Part shown: positions 16,299 to 26,595 of the stretch, piece after piece
Numbering within the stretch: the stretch's first letter is position 1
Layout of the letters: each line of letters starts with the position of its first letter
Source of the DNA: Desulfovibrio sp.
GTDB taxonomy: Bacteria; Desulfobacterota; Desulfovibrionia; Desulfovibrionales; Desulfovibrionaceae
Assembly (NCBI GenBank): GCA_022839785.1
Contig: JALHJW010000008.1
Location: 137,435 to 201,434 of the forward strand
Length of the DNA: 64,000 bases
Reading direction: 5' to 3'
The notes under the pieces: generated by a model
What the model was told of the DNA's origin: nothing
Databases searched by the model: none
Seen by the model: the letters and a program-made list of their open reading frames with translations, nothing else
Position numbers and translations under genes: made by a program

Positions 16299-17912
16299 TC
16301 ACTTCGGCGCCGGTCCGAAGTTGGCCCAGCAGCGTTCCAGATGGTCCTCCCCGAAACGGGCCGTGCACAGGCTGACGGCCACGGCGGTCAGGAAGGAGAC
16401 GGGCAGGGCGGCCACGTTGGGGTCCACCCACTGCAGCAGCCAGACCCAGCTCCCCGCGGCCGCTCCCGCCGCCAGCGTGGGGACGCCCAGGAGCCACCGG
16501 CACAGCCCCACGTCCACGGCCACCTTCTCGAAGACGAAGAGCAGCCAGAACATGGAGGAGGCGAAGCCCACGAGCATGGAGGCCGCCGCGCCGGCCCGGG
16601 TCATGCCCTTCCAGTACAGGCCGAGCAGGAAGACCGGCAGGAAGGTGGCGGCGCACAGGCCGAAGAAGAACGCCGTGGCGCGCGCGATGACCGATTCGGG
16701 CAGGACGAAGGCCCAGAGCAGGGCGGCCGCGATGGTCAGGACCACGCCGCCCCTGGAGGCCCCGATGCCGCCCTCCTTGCCGCGCCCCAGCGCCTGCTCC
16801 CACAGGTCGCGCCCGAGACTCGCGCCGCCCGCATGGTACTGGCTGGAGAGCGTGGACATGGCCGCGGCAAACATGGTCATCAGGAACAGGGCCGCGAACC
16901 AGTCCGGCATGACCGTCTCGATGAAGGTGGGGATGATCTTGTCGATGTTCCCCCCGGCCATCTCCAGGCTGATCTTGCCGAATTTCTGCTGGAACACCAC
17001 GTTGGACAGCGCGCCCACGATGTAGGGCACGGCCGTGAGGACGGGCAGGAAGACGCCGCCGTAGAGCACGGCCCGGTCCAGGTCCCGGTCGCGGCCCACG
17101 GTCATGAAGCGCACCGCGAGCTGCGGCTGGGCCAGCACGCCCACGCCCACGCCGTAGATGATCGTGGTGTAGATGGTCAGCCAGATGGGCGTGCCGAAGC
17201 GCGCGCCCTGGGTCCAGCCGAGCATGCCGCCCGCCCGCAGCTTCTCGGGCATGAGCGGGGCCATGTCCGTGAGCGCTTGGTGGGCCTGGGTGACGCCGCC
17301 GAGCATGCCGTAGGTCGCGCCCAGGAGGATGAGCATGATGACCACCATGACCACGCCCTGGAACGCGTCGGTGTACATCACGGCCTTGAGGCCGCCGTAC
17401 ACGGTGTAGGCCGCGATGATCAGGGTGAAGCCGACCAGCGCCCATTCGTAGGGCACGCCGAAGCCCACCTCGATCATGCGGCAGATGCCGATGAGCACGG
17501 CCGCGGCGTAGAGCGGGATGAAGAGGAAGATGACCGCGCCGGAAAAGCCCTGGATGCCCCGCGAGCGGTAACGGCGGCCGAGCAGTTCGGGAAAGGTGTG
17601 GCTGTCCAGGGCCAGGCCCATGCGCCGGGTGCGTTTGCCGAAGACCACGAAGGCGATGAAGACGCCCACGGCGATGTTCAGGACGGTCAGCCAGAGCAGG
17701 GGGAAGCCGAAGAGCGCGGCCGCGCCGCCGAAACCGATGATGGCCGAGGTGGAGATGAAGGTGGAGGCGTAGGAGGCGGACATGATGAAGGAGTTCATCT
17801 GCCTGCCCGCCAGCAGGTAGTCCGAGGCCGCCTTGGTCTGGCGCATGCCTTTGTAGCCGAGCCAGAAGGTGATGGCGAGGTAGATGAAGCAGGTGACGAT
17901 CTTGACGGTCAC
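16299..17912 (-). CDS. sodium:solute symporter (SSS family)
   Basis: A 537-residue transporter with about 13 membrane segments of the SSS family (PutP/PanF/ActP-like fold). Recognisable parts are SASYASTFISTSAIIGFGGAAALFG in the first helices (Na+-binding region), YTVYGGLKAVMYTDAFQG and the FAAAMSTLSSQYHAGGASLGRDLW segment. Substrate may be a carboxylate or amino acid; sequence alone does not decide. The start is GTG 17912, which overlaps the stop of the small accessory gene (GTGA) and has GGGAGG upstream. Confidence 0.93.
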   Translation of the reverse strand: MTVKIVTCFIYLAITFWLGYKGMRQTKAASDYLLAGRQMNSFIMSASYASTFISTSAIIGFGGAAALFGFPLLWLTVLNIAVGVFIAFVVFGKRTRRMGLALDSHTFPELLGRRYRSRGIQGFSGAVIFLFIPLYAAAVLIGICRMIEVGFGVPYEWALVGFTLIIAAYTVYGGLKAVMYTDAFQGVVMVVIMLILLGATYGMLGGVTQAHQALTDMAPLMPEKLRAGGMLGWTQGARFGTPIWLTIYTTIIYGVGVGVLAQPQLAVRFMTVGRDRDLDRAVLYGGVFLPVLTAVPYIVGALSNVVFQQKFGKISLEMAGGNIDKIIPTFIETVMPDWFAALFLMTMFAAAMSTLSSQYHAGGASLGRDLWEQALGRGKEGGIGASRGGVVLTIAAALLWAFVLPESVIARATAFFFGLCAATFLPVFLLGLYWKGMTRAGAAASMLVGFASSMFWLLFVFEKVAVDVGLCRWLLGVPTLAAGAAAGSWVWLLQWVDPNVAALPVSFLTAVAVSLCTARFGEDHLERCWANFGPAPK

Positions 17913-18133
17913 GGCCTGCCTCCCTGTCCGTCCTGTCCGGCGGCGTCCGGCGCTGGAGGCCGCCCGGCGGAATCCGGGGCGGCGCGGCCCGGGTAGACGT
18001 ATTTCTTGTAGCGCAGGCGGTCGGGTTCGGAGGGCGCGTTCCAGTTGCGCCACCCCCACCACACGCAAAAGGCGCCGCCGATGAGGCAGAGCCAGTAGGC
18101 CAGGGCCATCTCCAGGCTGCCGAGTCCGAGCAT
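17909..18133 (-). CDS. symporter small accessory protein
   Basis: A 74-residue protein with one membrane helix at about residues 8-28 and the short motif GWRNWN just after it. The start MLGLGSLE and the C-W-x-W/N-W-N pattern match the small subunits encoded in front of SSS symporters in Desulfovibrionaceae (family recalled, not searched). It overlaps the symporter start by four bases, which supports a stoichiometric partnership. The C-terminal half is Pro/Gly rich and probably disordered. Confidence 0.78.
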   Translation of the reverse strand: MLGLGSLEMALAYWLCLIGGAFCVWWGWRNWNAPSEPDRLRYKKYVYPGRAAPDSAGRPPAPDAAGQDGQGGRP

Positions 18134-18250
18134 CGCCGCTCCCCGCGCCCCGAGGTCCGGCAGGACAGGGGCAGGTTTCAGGATCGATGGAAACGGACTC
18201 TTCTTGCCCTACGGGCCGCGCTTGTCAACGCCGCGCCGGGCAGGAGGCGG

Positions 18251-19018
18251 CTACACGGAAAAACGCAGGGAGAGGCAGGTCAGGCCGCCATCCATCCGGC
18301 GCGTCTCGCTCATGTCCAGTTCGATCACCCGCTTGCCGAGGCCGTCCAACAGCGCCCGCACCCCGGGATAGCCCGCCGGGGTGAGCAGCGCGTCGTTCAC
18401 GAGCAGGGTGTTGGCCGCGTATTCCTCGTCCTCTGGCGTGACCAGCAGTTCGTACCCGGCCAGAGCTGGAAGGCCCGCGAAATCCGGCGTCACCAGGAGC
18501 GTGCGCCCGCCCAGGTGGTTCACCCCGGACTTGAAGTGCAGCCCCTGCCCCACGGGCACGGTGCTCACGGTGTAGCCGTAGGCCGAGACGATCTGCTCGA
18601 ACTGGCGCGCGCCCTCCGCGTTCGTCCGCTCCGAGAGGCCCACGAAAAAGTGCCTGTCCACGAGCAGCACGTCGCCGCCGTCCATGGTCCCCGGAGCCGC
18701 GATGCGCGCCAGCCGCTTGTAGCGGCCAAGGACCGGGGCCACGCTCCTGGGCTCGCCGCTTCGCGCGGGCGCGCCGGGGTTGGTGATCACGGCCAACTCG
18801 GGCATGACCACGGCCACGTCCTCCACGAAATGGGCGTCCGGGAACGCCTCCTCGGGCGGCAGGGTGATGATGGTCAGGCCGCAGGCGCGCAGGGCCTCCA
18901 CGTACATGTCGTGCTGCACGAGCATGGTGCGGTGGTCCGGCGCGCCGAGATGGCCGGAGGTGGTCAGGCCCGAGGCGAAATTCTCGCCGGGCAGGCGGAC
19001 GATGGCGTGGCTGAACAT
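18251..19018 (-). CDS. dimethylarginine dimethylaminohydrolase-like amidinotransferase-fold enzyme
   Basis: A 255-residue member of the pentein superfamily closest to DDAH/arginine deiminase-type enzymes. Motifs: DAHFVEDVAVV, TMDGGDVL, LHFKSGVNHLGGRTLL with the catalytic His, and near the C terminus DGGLTCLSLRF with the nucleophilic Cys. DDAH hydrolyses methylated arginines to citrulline; related enzymes act on other guanidino compounds, so the substrate is not certain. AGGAG precedes the ATG at 19018, and a good sigma-70 promoter lies 35 bases upstream. It is monocistronic. Confidence 0.88.
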   Translation of the reverse strand: MFSHAIVRLPGENFASGLTTSGHLGAPDHRTMLVQHDMYVEALRACGLTIITLPPEEAFPDAHFVEDVAVVMPELAVITNPGAPARSGEPRSVAPVLGRYKRLARIAAPGTMDGGDVLLVDRHFFVGLSERTNAEGARQFEQIVSAYGYTVSTVPVGQGLHFKSGVNHLGGRTLLVTPDFAGLPALAGYELLVTPEDEEYAANTLLVNDALLTPAGYPGVRALLDGLGKRVIELDMSETRRMDGGLTCLSLRFSV

Positions 19019-19053
19019 GGCGGCTCCTGTTTCCGGTTGACGGCCAGGGCCGC

Positions 19054-19082
19054 GTTGTATCCGCGCCCCCGCGGGCTGTAAA
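19054..19082 (-). promoter_or_regulatory. sigma-70-type promoter of the DDAH-like gene
   Basis: On the minus strand TTTACA, exactly 17 bases, TACAAC: five and four of six matches to the consensus boxes. The -10 ends 35 bases before the start codon. Confidence 0.5.
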
Positions 19083-19237
19083 CCCTCGGCCGGTCCGACG
19101 CTTCCAGCCGGGAACCGGGAGAGGGGCGGGCAGCCGGGAAAAGCGGTTTGCGCCGTCCTTCTCTCCTGGTACGGTGGGCCCATCCCCCGGCGCGAGCGTC
19201 CGCGCCGGGCAACAGGACGCAGCCGAAGGAGGCCCGC

Positions 19238-19447
19238 ATGCGCTACGGAGTCAGGAACAAGATCGTTGCCAAGGTGTCGTCCCTGAAGAAGGGGGACGTG
19301 ATGACGCAGGTGAACTTCCGCGTCGAGAAGCCGTGCGACATGTCCGCAGTGCTGACCACGGAGTCGGCCGAGGATCTGGAATTGAAGGCCGGGGACGAGG
19401 TCTTGCTGGTCATCAAGGCCATTCACGTCATTCCGGTCAAGGAGTAG
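19238..19447 (+). CDS. Mop-type molybdate-binding protein (molbindin)
   Basis: A 69-residue single TOBE/Mop domain: RNKIVAKVSSLKKGDVMTQVNF and AVLTTESAEDLELKAGDEV are the family core. Molbindins oligomerise and store or buffer molybdate or tungstate. The ATG at 19238 has GAAGGAGG upstream; a longer in-frame start at 19148 lacks one. Molybdenum handling fits a diazotroph, but there is no linked transporter in this window. Confidence 0.92.
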   Translation: MRYGVRNKIVAKVSSLKKGDVMTQVNFRVEKPCDMSAVLTTESAEDLELKAGDEVLLVIKAIHVIPVKE

Positions 19448-19465
19448 CGGGACGCATCATCCGGC

Positions 19466-19491
19466 CGCCCGCGGGAGCCCTCCCGCGGGCG
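19466..19491. terminator. hairpin between convergent mop and paaK genes
   Basis: An 11-bp perfect stem (19466-19476 with 19481-19491, four-base loop) lies in the 68-base gap between two convergent genes. It lacks a T-run, so termination is only inferred from position. Confidence 0.45.
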
Positions 19492-19515
19492 AGCCTGCCA
19501 GATGCCCGCGCCGTC

Positions 19516-20820
<1,305 letters not shown>

Positions 20821-20850
20821 GGGCTGCCTCCTCGCGCGTTTTTGGCCGGA

Positions 20851-21591
20851 TCAGTGGCTGGGGGAGTCGCCCGCGTCGGCGTCGCGGCCGAGATAGGCGC
20901 GCTGCACGTCGCGGTTCTCCAAAAGTTCGTCGGCCGGTCCCTGCAGGATCACGCGGCCGGTTTCGAGGACGTAGCCGCGATCCGCGATCCTGAGCGCCAT
21001 GCGGGCGTTCTGCTCCACCAGCAGCACGGTCAGGCCGCGCTCCCGGCGCAGCCTGACGATGAGCGAGAATATCTCGCGGGTGACGGCCGGGGCAAGGCCC
21101 ATGCTCGGCTCGTCGAGCAGGAGCATGCGCGGCCGGGCCATGAGCGCGCGGCCGATGGCCAGCATCTGCTGTTCGCCGCCCGAGAGCGTGCCCGCGGGCT
21201 GGCGGCGCCGTTCGGCCAGGATGGGAAAGAGGCCGTAGACCTCGTCCAGGTCGCGGGCCACCCCGGCGGCGTCGCCGGAGCGCAGGAAGGCCCCGAGCCG
21301 CAGGTTGTCCTCCACGGGCAGGGGCTTCCAGACCAGCCTGCCCTCGGGCACATGGGAGAGGCCCGCGGCCACGATGCGGTCCGGGGAGAGCCGGGAGACG
21401 TCCCGGCCCTCGAACGTGATCTCGCCGTCCTTCGGGCGCACCAGGCCCGAGGCCGCGAGCAGGGTCGTGGTCTTGCCCGCGCCGTTGCCGCCCACCAGGG
21501 CCACGATCTCGCCGGGCCGCACGTGCAGGGAGACGCGGATCAGGGCCGGGACCTTGCCGTAGAGCACGTCCACGTTGCGCAGGCGCAGCAT
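20851..21591 (-). CDS. livF: branched-chain amino-acid ABC transporter ATPase LivF
   Basis: A 246-residue ABC ATPase. Walker A is GGNGAGKTTTL at about residues 34-44, the signature LSGGEQQMLAIGRAL is followed by Walker B LLLDEPSMGLAP, and the switch region reads LLVEQN, typical of LivF. It works with LivG as the ATPase pair driving LivH/LivM. It starts directly after the livG stop (adjacent bases), so translation is coupled. Confidence 0.95.
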   Translation of the reverse strand: MLRLRNVDVLYGKVPALIRVSLHVRPGEIVALVGGNGAGKTTTLLAASGLVRPKDGEITFEGRDVSRLSPDRIVAAGLSHVPEGRLVWKPLPVEDNLRLGAFLRSGDAAGVARDLDEVYGLFPILAERRRQPAGTLSGGEQQMLAIGRALMARPRMLLLDEPSMGLAPAVTREIFSLIVRLRRERGLTVLLVEQNARMALRIADRGYVLETGRVILQGPADELLENRDVQRAYLGRDADAGDSPSH

Positions 21592-22362
21592 CTACTCCTC
21601 ACCTCCGCCCAGATAGGCCGCCACGACCTCCGGATTCTGCTGCACCTCTCCCGGCGCGCCGCGCGCGATGACCCGGCCGAACGAGAGCACCGTGATCTCG
21701 TCCGAGATGCCCATGACCAGATCCATGTCGTGCTCCACCAGGGCCACGGTCACGCCGCGCTCGTCGCGCATGCGGCGGATGAGCTGCCCGAGCGCCTTGG
21801 TCTCGCGCGGGTTGAGACCCGCAGCGGGCTCGTCGAGCAGGAGCAGGACCGGGTCGGCGGCCAGGGCGCGGGCCATCTCCAGGAGGCGCTGCTTGCCGTA
21901 GGGCAGGTCGCCCGCGGGCGCGTCCGCGAGGTCGGACAATCCCACGAACGCCAGGCATTCGCGGGCGATGGCCCCGGCCTCGCGTTCGCCGCGCCAGTAG
22001 GCGGGCAGCTTGAGCACCGCCGCGAGCACGCCGTAGCCCAGGCGGCGGTGCGCGCCGGTCATGACGTTCTCCAGCACGCTCATGTTGGTGAAGAGCTGCA
22101 GGTTCTGGAAGGTGCGCACCACGCCCGCCCGCGCCCGCAGGTGGGGAGGCAGTCCGGTCAGGTCGCGGCCGGCCAGCCGCACGCTGCCAGAGGCCGCGGC
22201 CACCATGCCGGTGATGGCGTTGAAGAGCGTGGTCTTGCCCGCGCCGTTGGGGCCGATGAGGCTTGCGATCCGCCCCTGGGGCACGGTGAAATCCGCCTCG
22301 GAGAGCGCGGCCACGCCGCCGAAGCGCACGGAGACGGCGGATGCCTGGAGCAAGTCAGCCAC
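21592..22362 (-). CDS. livG: branched-chain amino-acid ABC transporter ATPase LivG
   Basis: A 256-residue ABC ATPase with Walker A GPNGAGKTTLFNAITG, the TFQNLQLF Q-loop, DLPYGKQRLLEMARAL as a LivG-type signature and LLLDEPAAGLNPRE as Walker B; the C-terminal YLGGGEE ending is typical of LivG. Its start overlaps the livM stop by eight bases. Confidence 0.95.
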   Translation of the reverse strand: MADLLQASAVSVRFGGVAALSEADFTVPQGRIASLIGPNGAGKTTLFNAITGMVAAASGSVRLAGRDLTGLPPHLRARAGVVRTFQNLQLFTNMSVLENVMTGAHRRLGYGVLAAVLKLPAYWRGEREAGAIARECLAFVGLSDLADAPAGDLPYGKQRLLEMARALAADPVLLLLDEPAAGLNPRETKALGQLIRRMRDERGVTVALVEHDMDLVMGISDEITVLSFGRVIARGAPGEVQQNPEVVAAYLGGGEE

Positions 22363-23326
22363 GGCCCGCCTCCCCGGCGTCCCGCTTCGCGCGGACGCGG
22401 CCCCAGAGCTTGGCGAGGCCGCCCGCCAGCCCCTCGGGCAGGAACATCATGGAGAGGATCAGGATGCCGCCGTAGAGCACGGTTTCGACGTCCTCGAAGG
22501 CTCGCAGGAACTCGGGCAGGGCCGTGAGGAAGAAGGCGCCGAGGATTGCGCCCCAAGCGTTGCCCATGCCGCCGAGCACGACCATGACGATGTACTGCAC
22601 CGAGTGCAGGAAGCCGAAGGACGAGGGGGCCACGAATTCCAGGTAGTGGGCGTAGAGCGCGCCCGAGAGCCCGGCCGCCCCCGCCGAGAGGGTGAAGACG
22701 AAGAGCTTGGCCCCGGCCACGTCCACGCCCATGCAGCGGGCCGCGGCCTCGGCCGTGTGGATGGCCCGGAGCGCCCGGCCGGCGCGCGACCGGATGACGT
22801 TTTGGAAGACGAGCATCTGCACCGCCAGGAGCGCGGCCAGCAGCCGGTAGTACGAGAGGTCCGTGTCGAAGGCGAAGCCGAAAATCTCCAGACGCGGGAT
22901 GCCCACGAAGCCCGAGGGGCCGCCGGTGAGGTCCACGGCTTCGTTGAAGACGATGGAGACGATGATGCCGAAGCCCAGGGTGGCCATGGCCAAGTAGTGG
23001 CCCGAGAGCTTGAGGGTGGGAATGCCGATGAGCCAGGCCGCCGCTCCGGTCAGGGCCACGGCGCAGACGATGGCGGGCAGCACGGGCCATCCGGCCAGGG
23101 TGGTCAGGAGGCCGGAGGCGTAGGCCCCGAGCCCCACGAAGGCCGCGTGCCCCAGGCTGATCTGCCCCGCGAAGCCGATGAGCAGGTTGAGCCCCACGGC
23201 GGTCATGGCCGCGAGGCAGCCCAGGATGAGCACCGAGATGTAATAGTCGTTGGCCAGCAGGTGCGGCAGGGTCAGCAACAGGACGAGGAAGCCGCCGCAG
23301 GCGGAAAGGTCGCGCGAGAAGCCCAT
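22355..23326 (-). CDS. livM: branched-chain amino-acid ABC transporter permease LivM
   Basis: A 323-residue permease with about ten membrane helices. The family stretches GLNLLIGFAGQISLGHAAFVGLGAY and, near the end, LGGMGNAWGAILGAFFLT are present. It pairs with LivH. Only four bases separate it from livH and it overlaps livG. Confidence 0.94.
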   Translation of the reverse strand: MGFSRDLSACGGFLVLLLTLPHLLANDYYISVLILGCLAAMTAVGLNLLIGFAGQISLGHAAFVGLGAYASGLLTTLAGWPVLPAIVCAVALTGAAAWLIGIPTLKLSGHYLAMATLGFGIIVSIVFNEAVDLTGGPSGFVGIPRLEIFGFAFDTDLSYYRLLAALLAVQMLVFQNVIRSRAGRALRAIHTAEAAARCMGVDVAGAKLFVFTLSAGAAGLSGALYAHYLEFVAPSSFGFLHSVQYIVMVVLGGMGNAWGAILGAFFLTALPEFLRAFEDVETVLYGGILILSMMFLPEGLAGGLAKLWGRVRAKRDAGEAGRG

Positions 23327-23330
23327 GGCC

Positions 23331-24212
23331 CTACACCCGCTCGAAGCCCCGGCGGCCGAAGAGCCCCGAGGGTTTGCAGAAGAGCAGCAGGAGCAGGATC
23401 ACGAAGGTGAAGGCGTCCTTGTAGGCCGAGGAGAGCAGGCCCGCGGCGAAGGATTCGAGCACGCCCAGGATCAGCCCGCCCAGGGCCGCGCCGAAGGGGT
23501 TGCCCAGGCCGCCCAGCACGGCCGCGGCGAAGCCCTTGAGGCCGAGCATGATGCCCACGTCGTAGGAGGTCATGGTCAGGGGCGCGAGGATCACGCCGCC
23601 CGTGGCCCCCACCGCGGCCGAAATCATGAACGAGAGCAGGACCATGCGGCGCACGCCGATGCCCGCCAGGAAGGCGGCCTTGCGGTCGAAGGCGCAGGCC
23701 AGCATGGCCTTGCCCCAGAGGGTGCGCGAGAAGAAATGCCTGAGCAGCAGGAGCAGGCCGCAGGTGATGCAGAGCACCCAGAGCGACTGCGGCTGCACCG
23801 CCGCGCCCGCGATGCTGACCGGCGCGCTGCCCGTGAAGGGCGGCAGGGCGTGGGTGTCCTTGCCCAGCACGATCTGCACGATGCCGCGGACCAGGATGGA
23901 GACGCCGATGGTCACGATGACCAGGTTGATCACCGGCGCGTCCTGCACGGGCCGGATGGTCAGCCGCTCCATGAGCGCGCCGATGAGCAGGGTGGCGAGC
24001 ACGGCCAGGAGCAGGGCCAGGGGCAGGGGCAGCCCGAGGCCGGAGAGGAAGAAGACCCCGAGCATGCCGCCGAGCATGACGAACTCGCCCTGGGCGAAGT
24101 TCACGATCCCCGTGGTGTTGAAGATGATCGTGAAGCCGAGGGCCGTGAGCCCGTAGGTGCTGCCCACGGTGAGGCCCGAAAGCAGGAACTGGAGGTAGTC
24201 CGAAAAAGTCAT
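23331..24212 (-). CDS. livH: branched-chain amino-acid ABC transporter permease LivH
   Basis: A 293-residue permease with about eight membrane helices; GSTYGLTALGFTIIFNTTGIVNFAQGEF near the N terminus location (residues about 16-45) and the C-terminal AAVLGGLGNPFGAALGGLILG are LivH landmarks. It lies 66 bases downstream of the second binding-protein gene in the same operon. Confidence 0.94.
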   Translation of the reverse strand: MTFSDYLQFLLSGLTVGSTYGLTALGFTIIFNTTGIVNFAQGEFVMLGGMLGVFFLSGLGLPLPLALLLAVLATLLIGALMERLTIRPVQDAPVINLVIVTIGVSILVRGIVQIVLGKDTHALPPFTGSAPVSIAGAAVQPQSLWVLCITCGLLLLLRHFFSRTLWGKAMLACAFDRKAAFLAGIGVRRMVLLSFMISAAVGATGGVILAPLTMTSYDVGIMLGLKGFAAAVLGGLGNPFGAALGGLILGVLESFAAGLLSSAYKDAFTFVILLLLLFCKPSGLFGRRGFERV

Positions 24213-24278
24213 GAACGAGGTTTCCGTCCGGCGTGAAAAAGCGGGGAGCGGGCCCAGGCCCGCCCCCCGCCGGTTGCG

Positions 24279-25418
24279 CTACTGCAGGATCTTCCAGTCG
24301 CCCTTCTCGATGACGACCAGCTCGAAGGCGTCCTTGGACAGGCCGTTGTGGTCCTGGGCCGTGAAGTTGAACTCCCCGGCCGTGCCCTGGAAGGCCGTGA
24401 CCTTTTCGAGGCTGGCCCGGATGTCCGCGGGCTTGGCCGATTTGCCGAGTTTCACGGCTTCGGCGATGAGCCACAGCGAGTCGTAGGCGTGGCCGCCGAA
24501 GGTGGAGACAGGCTGCTTGAACCGCGCCTGGTAGTCGGCCGTGTAGGTCATGAGCACCTTCTTCTGCGGGTGGGAGGCCGCCACCTGCTCGGCCACGATC
24601 AGGCGTCCGGCGGGCAGGACCAGGCCCTCGGCGGCGTCCCCGGCCAGCTCGATGAACTTCTTGGAGGCCACGCCGTGGCTCATGTACAGGGGCATGGTCA
24701 GGCCGAGCTGGAGGCGTCCGCGGGCGATGACCGCGGGGCCGGGGTTGGTGCCCCAGCAGATCACGGCGTCCGGGTTCTGGGCCTTGATCTTGGTGAGCTG
24801 GGCGGTCATGTCCGTGTCTTTGGGGCCGTAGATTTCGTCGGCCGTCAGTTCGAAGCCCTTGGCCGGAATGAGTTCCTTGAGCACCTCGCGTCCGGCCTGG
24901 CCGAAGCCGTCGGACACGGTGATGATGGCCAGCCTCTTCTGGCCCCGGGCCTTGGCCAAGTCGAGCAGCTTCTCCACGGCGTGGCGGTCCGAAGGGGCCA
25001 CCTTGAAGACCCAGGGGTCCACCGGGGAGGTGATCTTCTCGGCGGCGGAGCAGGAGATCAGGGGGACCTCGGCCTTGGCGAACTTGCCCATGACGGCCAG
25101 GGTGTTGCCCGAGGTGGTGGGGCCGATGACCGCGACCACGCCGTCCTTCTTGAGCAGCTTGTCCACGGCCAGCACGGCCTTGTTCACGTCGGTCTCGTCG
25201 TCGTAGACCACCAGCTCCACGGGACGGCCGAGCAGGCCGCCCGCGGCGTTCATCTCGTCCACCACCATCTGGGCGGTGTTGCGTTCGGGTTCGCCCAGGA
25301 AGGAGGCCGGGCCGGTGACGGAAAAGACCGCGCCGATCTTGATCGGCTCGGCCGCCGCGGCACATGCGGCCGCGGCCAGGACGAGGCACAGGGACAGCAG
25401 GAGGGAAACGCGTTTCAT
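24279..25418 (-). CDS. branched-chain amino-acid-type ABC substrate-binding protein (second copy)
   Basis: A 379-residue periplasmic binding protein of the LivJ/LivK family with a signal peptide (MKRVSLLLSLCLVLAAA, cut probably after AAA). IKIGAVFSVTGPASFLGEPE and ISCSAAEKITSPVDPWVFK mark the ligand-binding lobes. It is the same length as, and closely similar throughout to, the protein encoded just upstream, so the two arose by tandem duplication. The start at 25418 is preferred over an upstream ATG because it places the signal peptide at the terminus. Ligand may be branched-chain or aromatic amino acids. Confidence 0.93.
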   Translation of the reverse strand: MKRVSLLLSLCLVLAAAACAAAAEPIKIGAVFSVTGPASFLGEPERNTAQMVVDEMNAAGGLLGRPVELVVYDDETDVNKAVLAVDKLLKKDGVVAVIGPTTSGNTLAVMGKFAKAEVPLISCSAAEKITSPVDPWVFKVAPSDRHAVEKLLDLAKARGQKRLAIITVSDGFGQAGREVLKELIPAKGFELTADEIYGPKDTDMTAQLTKIKAQNPDAVICWGTNPGPAVIARGRLQLGLTMPLYMSHGVASKKFIELAGDAAEGLVLPAGRLIVAEQVAASHPQKKVLMTYTADYQARFKQPVSTFGGHAYDSLWLIAEAVKLGKSAKPADIRASLEKVTAFQGTAGEFNFTAQDHNGLSKDAFELVVIEKGDWKILQ

Positions 25419-25455
25419 GGTCTTTCTCCCGTGCGGCGGTTCGCGCAAGGCGCGG

Positions 25456-26595
25456 TTACTGCACCAGCTTCCAGTCGCCCTTCTCGATGACCACCATCTC
25501 GAAGGCGTCCTTGGTCAGGCCGTTGTGATCCTGGGCCGAGAAGCTGAACTGGCCCGTGGTCGCCCAGTAGCCCGTGGTCTTCTCGATGTTCGCGCGGATG
25601 TCCGCAGGCTTGGCGGACTGGCCCGCCTTGATGGCCTCGACGACCAGCATCAGGGCGTCGTAGGCGTAGCCGCCGAAGGAGGAGACGGGCGTTTTGAAGC
25701 GCGCCTCGTAGTCGGCCACGTATTCCTTGAGCAGGGCCTTCTGGGGGTGGGCGTCGGGCAGCTGCTCCACGACCACCAGGCGTCCGGCGGGCAGGATCAG
25801 GCCCTCGGCCGCGTCCCCGGCCAGCTCGATGAACTTCTTGGAGGCCACGCCGTGGCTCATGTAGAGCGGCACCGTGAGGCCGAGCTGCACGCGTCCGCGG
25901 GCGATGACCGCGGGGCCGGGGTTGGTGCCCCAGCAGATCACGGCGTCCGGGCTCTGGGCCTTGATCTTGGTGAGCTGGGCGGTCATGTCCGTGTCCTTGG
26001 GACCGTAGACCTCGTCGGCCACGAGGGTGAAGCCCCTGGCCGGGACAAGCTCCTTGAGCACCTCGCGTCCGGCCTGGCCGTAGCCGTCGGACACGGTGAT
26101 CACGGCGATCTTCTTGTAGCCCTTGGCCGCGGCGTGTTCGAGAATCTTCTCCACGGCGTGGCGGTCGGACTGGGGCGTCTTGAAGACCCAGGGGTTCACG
26201 GGCGTGGTGATCTTCTCGGCCGCGGCGCAGGAGACCAGGGGCACGTCGGCCTTGTCCAGCTTGGCCATCACGGCCAGGGTGTTGCCGGAGATGGAGGGAC
26301 CGATGATGGCCGCCACGCGGTCCTTCTTGACCAGCTTGTCGGCCGCGAGCACGGCCTTGTTCACGTCGGACTCGTCGTCGTAGATCACGACTTCGATCTT
26401 GCCGCCGAGCACTCCGCCTGCGGCGTTGATCTGGTCCTGCAGCAGGAGGGCGGTGTTGCGTTCCGGCTCGCCTAGGAAGGAAGCCGGCCCGGTCACGGAA
26501 AAGATGGCGCCGATCTTGATGGGGTCGGCGGCGTGACAGGGGGCCGCGAGCAGGGTCGCGGCGGCCAGGGCCAGGAACAGAACGGCGGCGCGCAT
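25456..26595 (-). CDS. branched-chain amino-acid-type ABC substrate-binding protein (first copy)
   Basis: A 379-residue periplasmic binding protein, first gene of the operon. Signal peptide MRAAVLFLALAAATLLAAPCHA precedes ADPIKIGAIFSVTG (mature N terminus at about residue 23). Long stretches such as the AVICWGTNPGPAVIARGR segment are identical to the second copy. GGAGG lies before the ATG. Two binding proteins feeding one LivHMGF complex suggest a broadened ligand range. Confidence 0.93.
   Translation of the reverse strand: MRAAVLFLALAAATLLAAPCHAADPIKIGAIFSVTGPASFLGEPERNTALLLQDQINAAGGVLGGKIEVVIYDDESDVNKAVLAADKLVKKDRVAAIIGPSISGNTLAVMAKLDKADVPLVSCAAAEKITTPVNPWVFKTPQSDRHAVEKILEHAAAKGYKKIAVITVSDGYGQAGREVLKELVPARGFTLVADEVYGPKDTDMTAQLTKIKAQSPDAVICWGTNPGPAVIARGRVQLGLTVPLYMSHGVASKKFIELAGDAAEGLILPAGRLVVVEQLPDAHPQKALLKEYVADYEARFKTPVSSFGGYAYDALMLVVEAIKAGQSAKPADIRANIEKTTGYWATTGQFSFSAQDHNGLTKDAFEMVVIEKGDWKLVQ

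Noticed and set aside
15048..17996. A 2.9-kb open frame on the plus strand opposite the binding protein and symporter genes.
   Set aside because: High GC gives long antisense frames. The translation is low-complexity His/Gly/Glu/Arg and the minus-strand genes are unmistakable. Similar frames at 2748-4223, 20041-22527, 26835-28976 and 49328-52384 were left out for the same reason.
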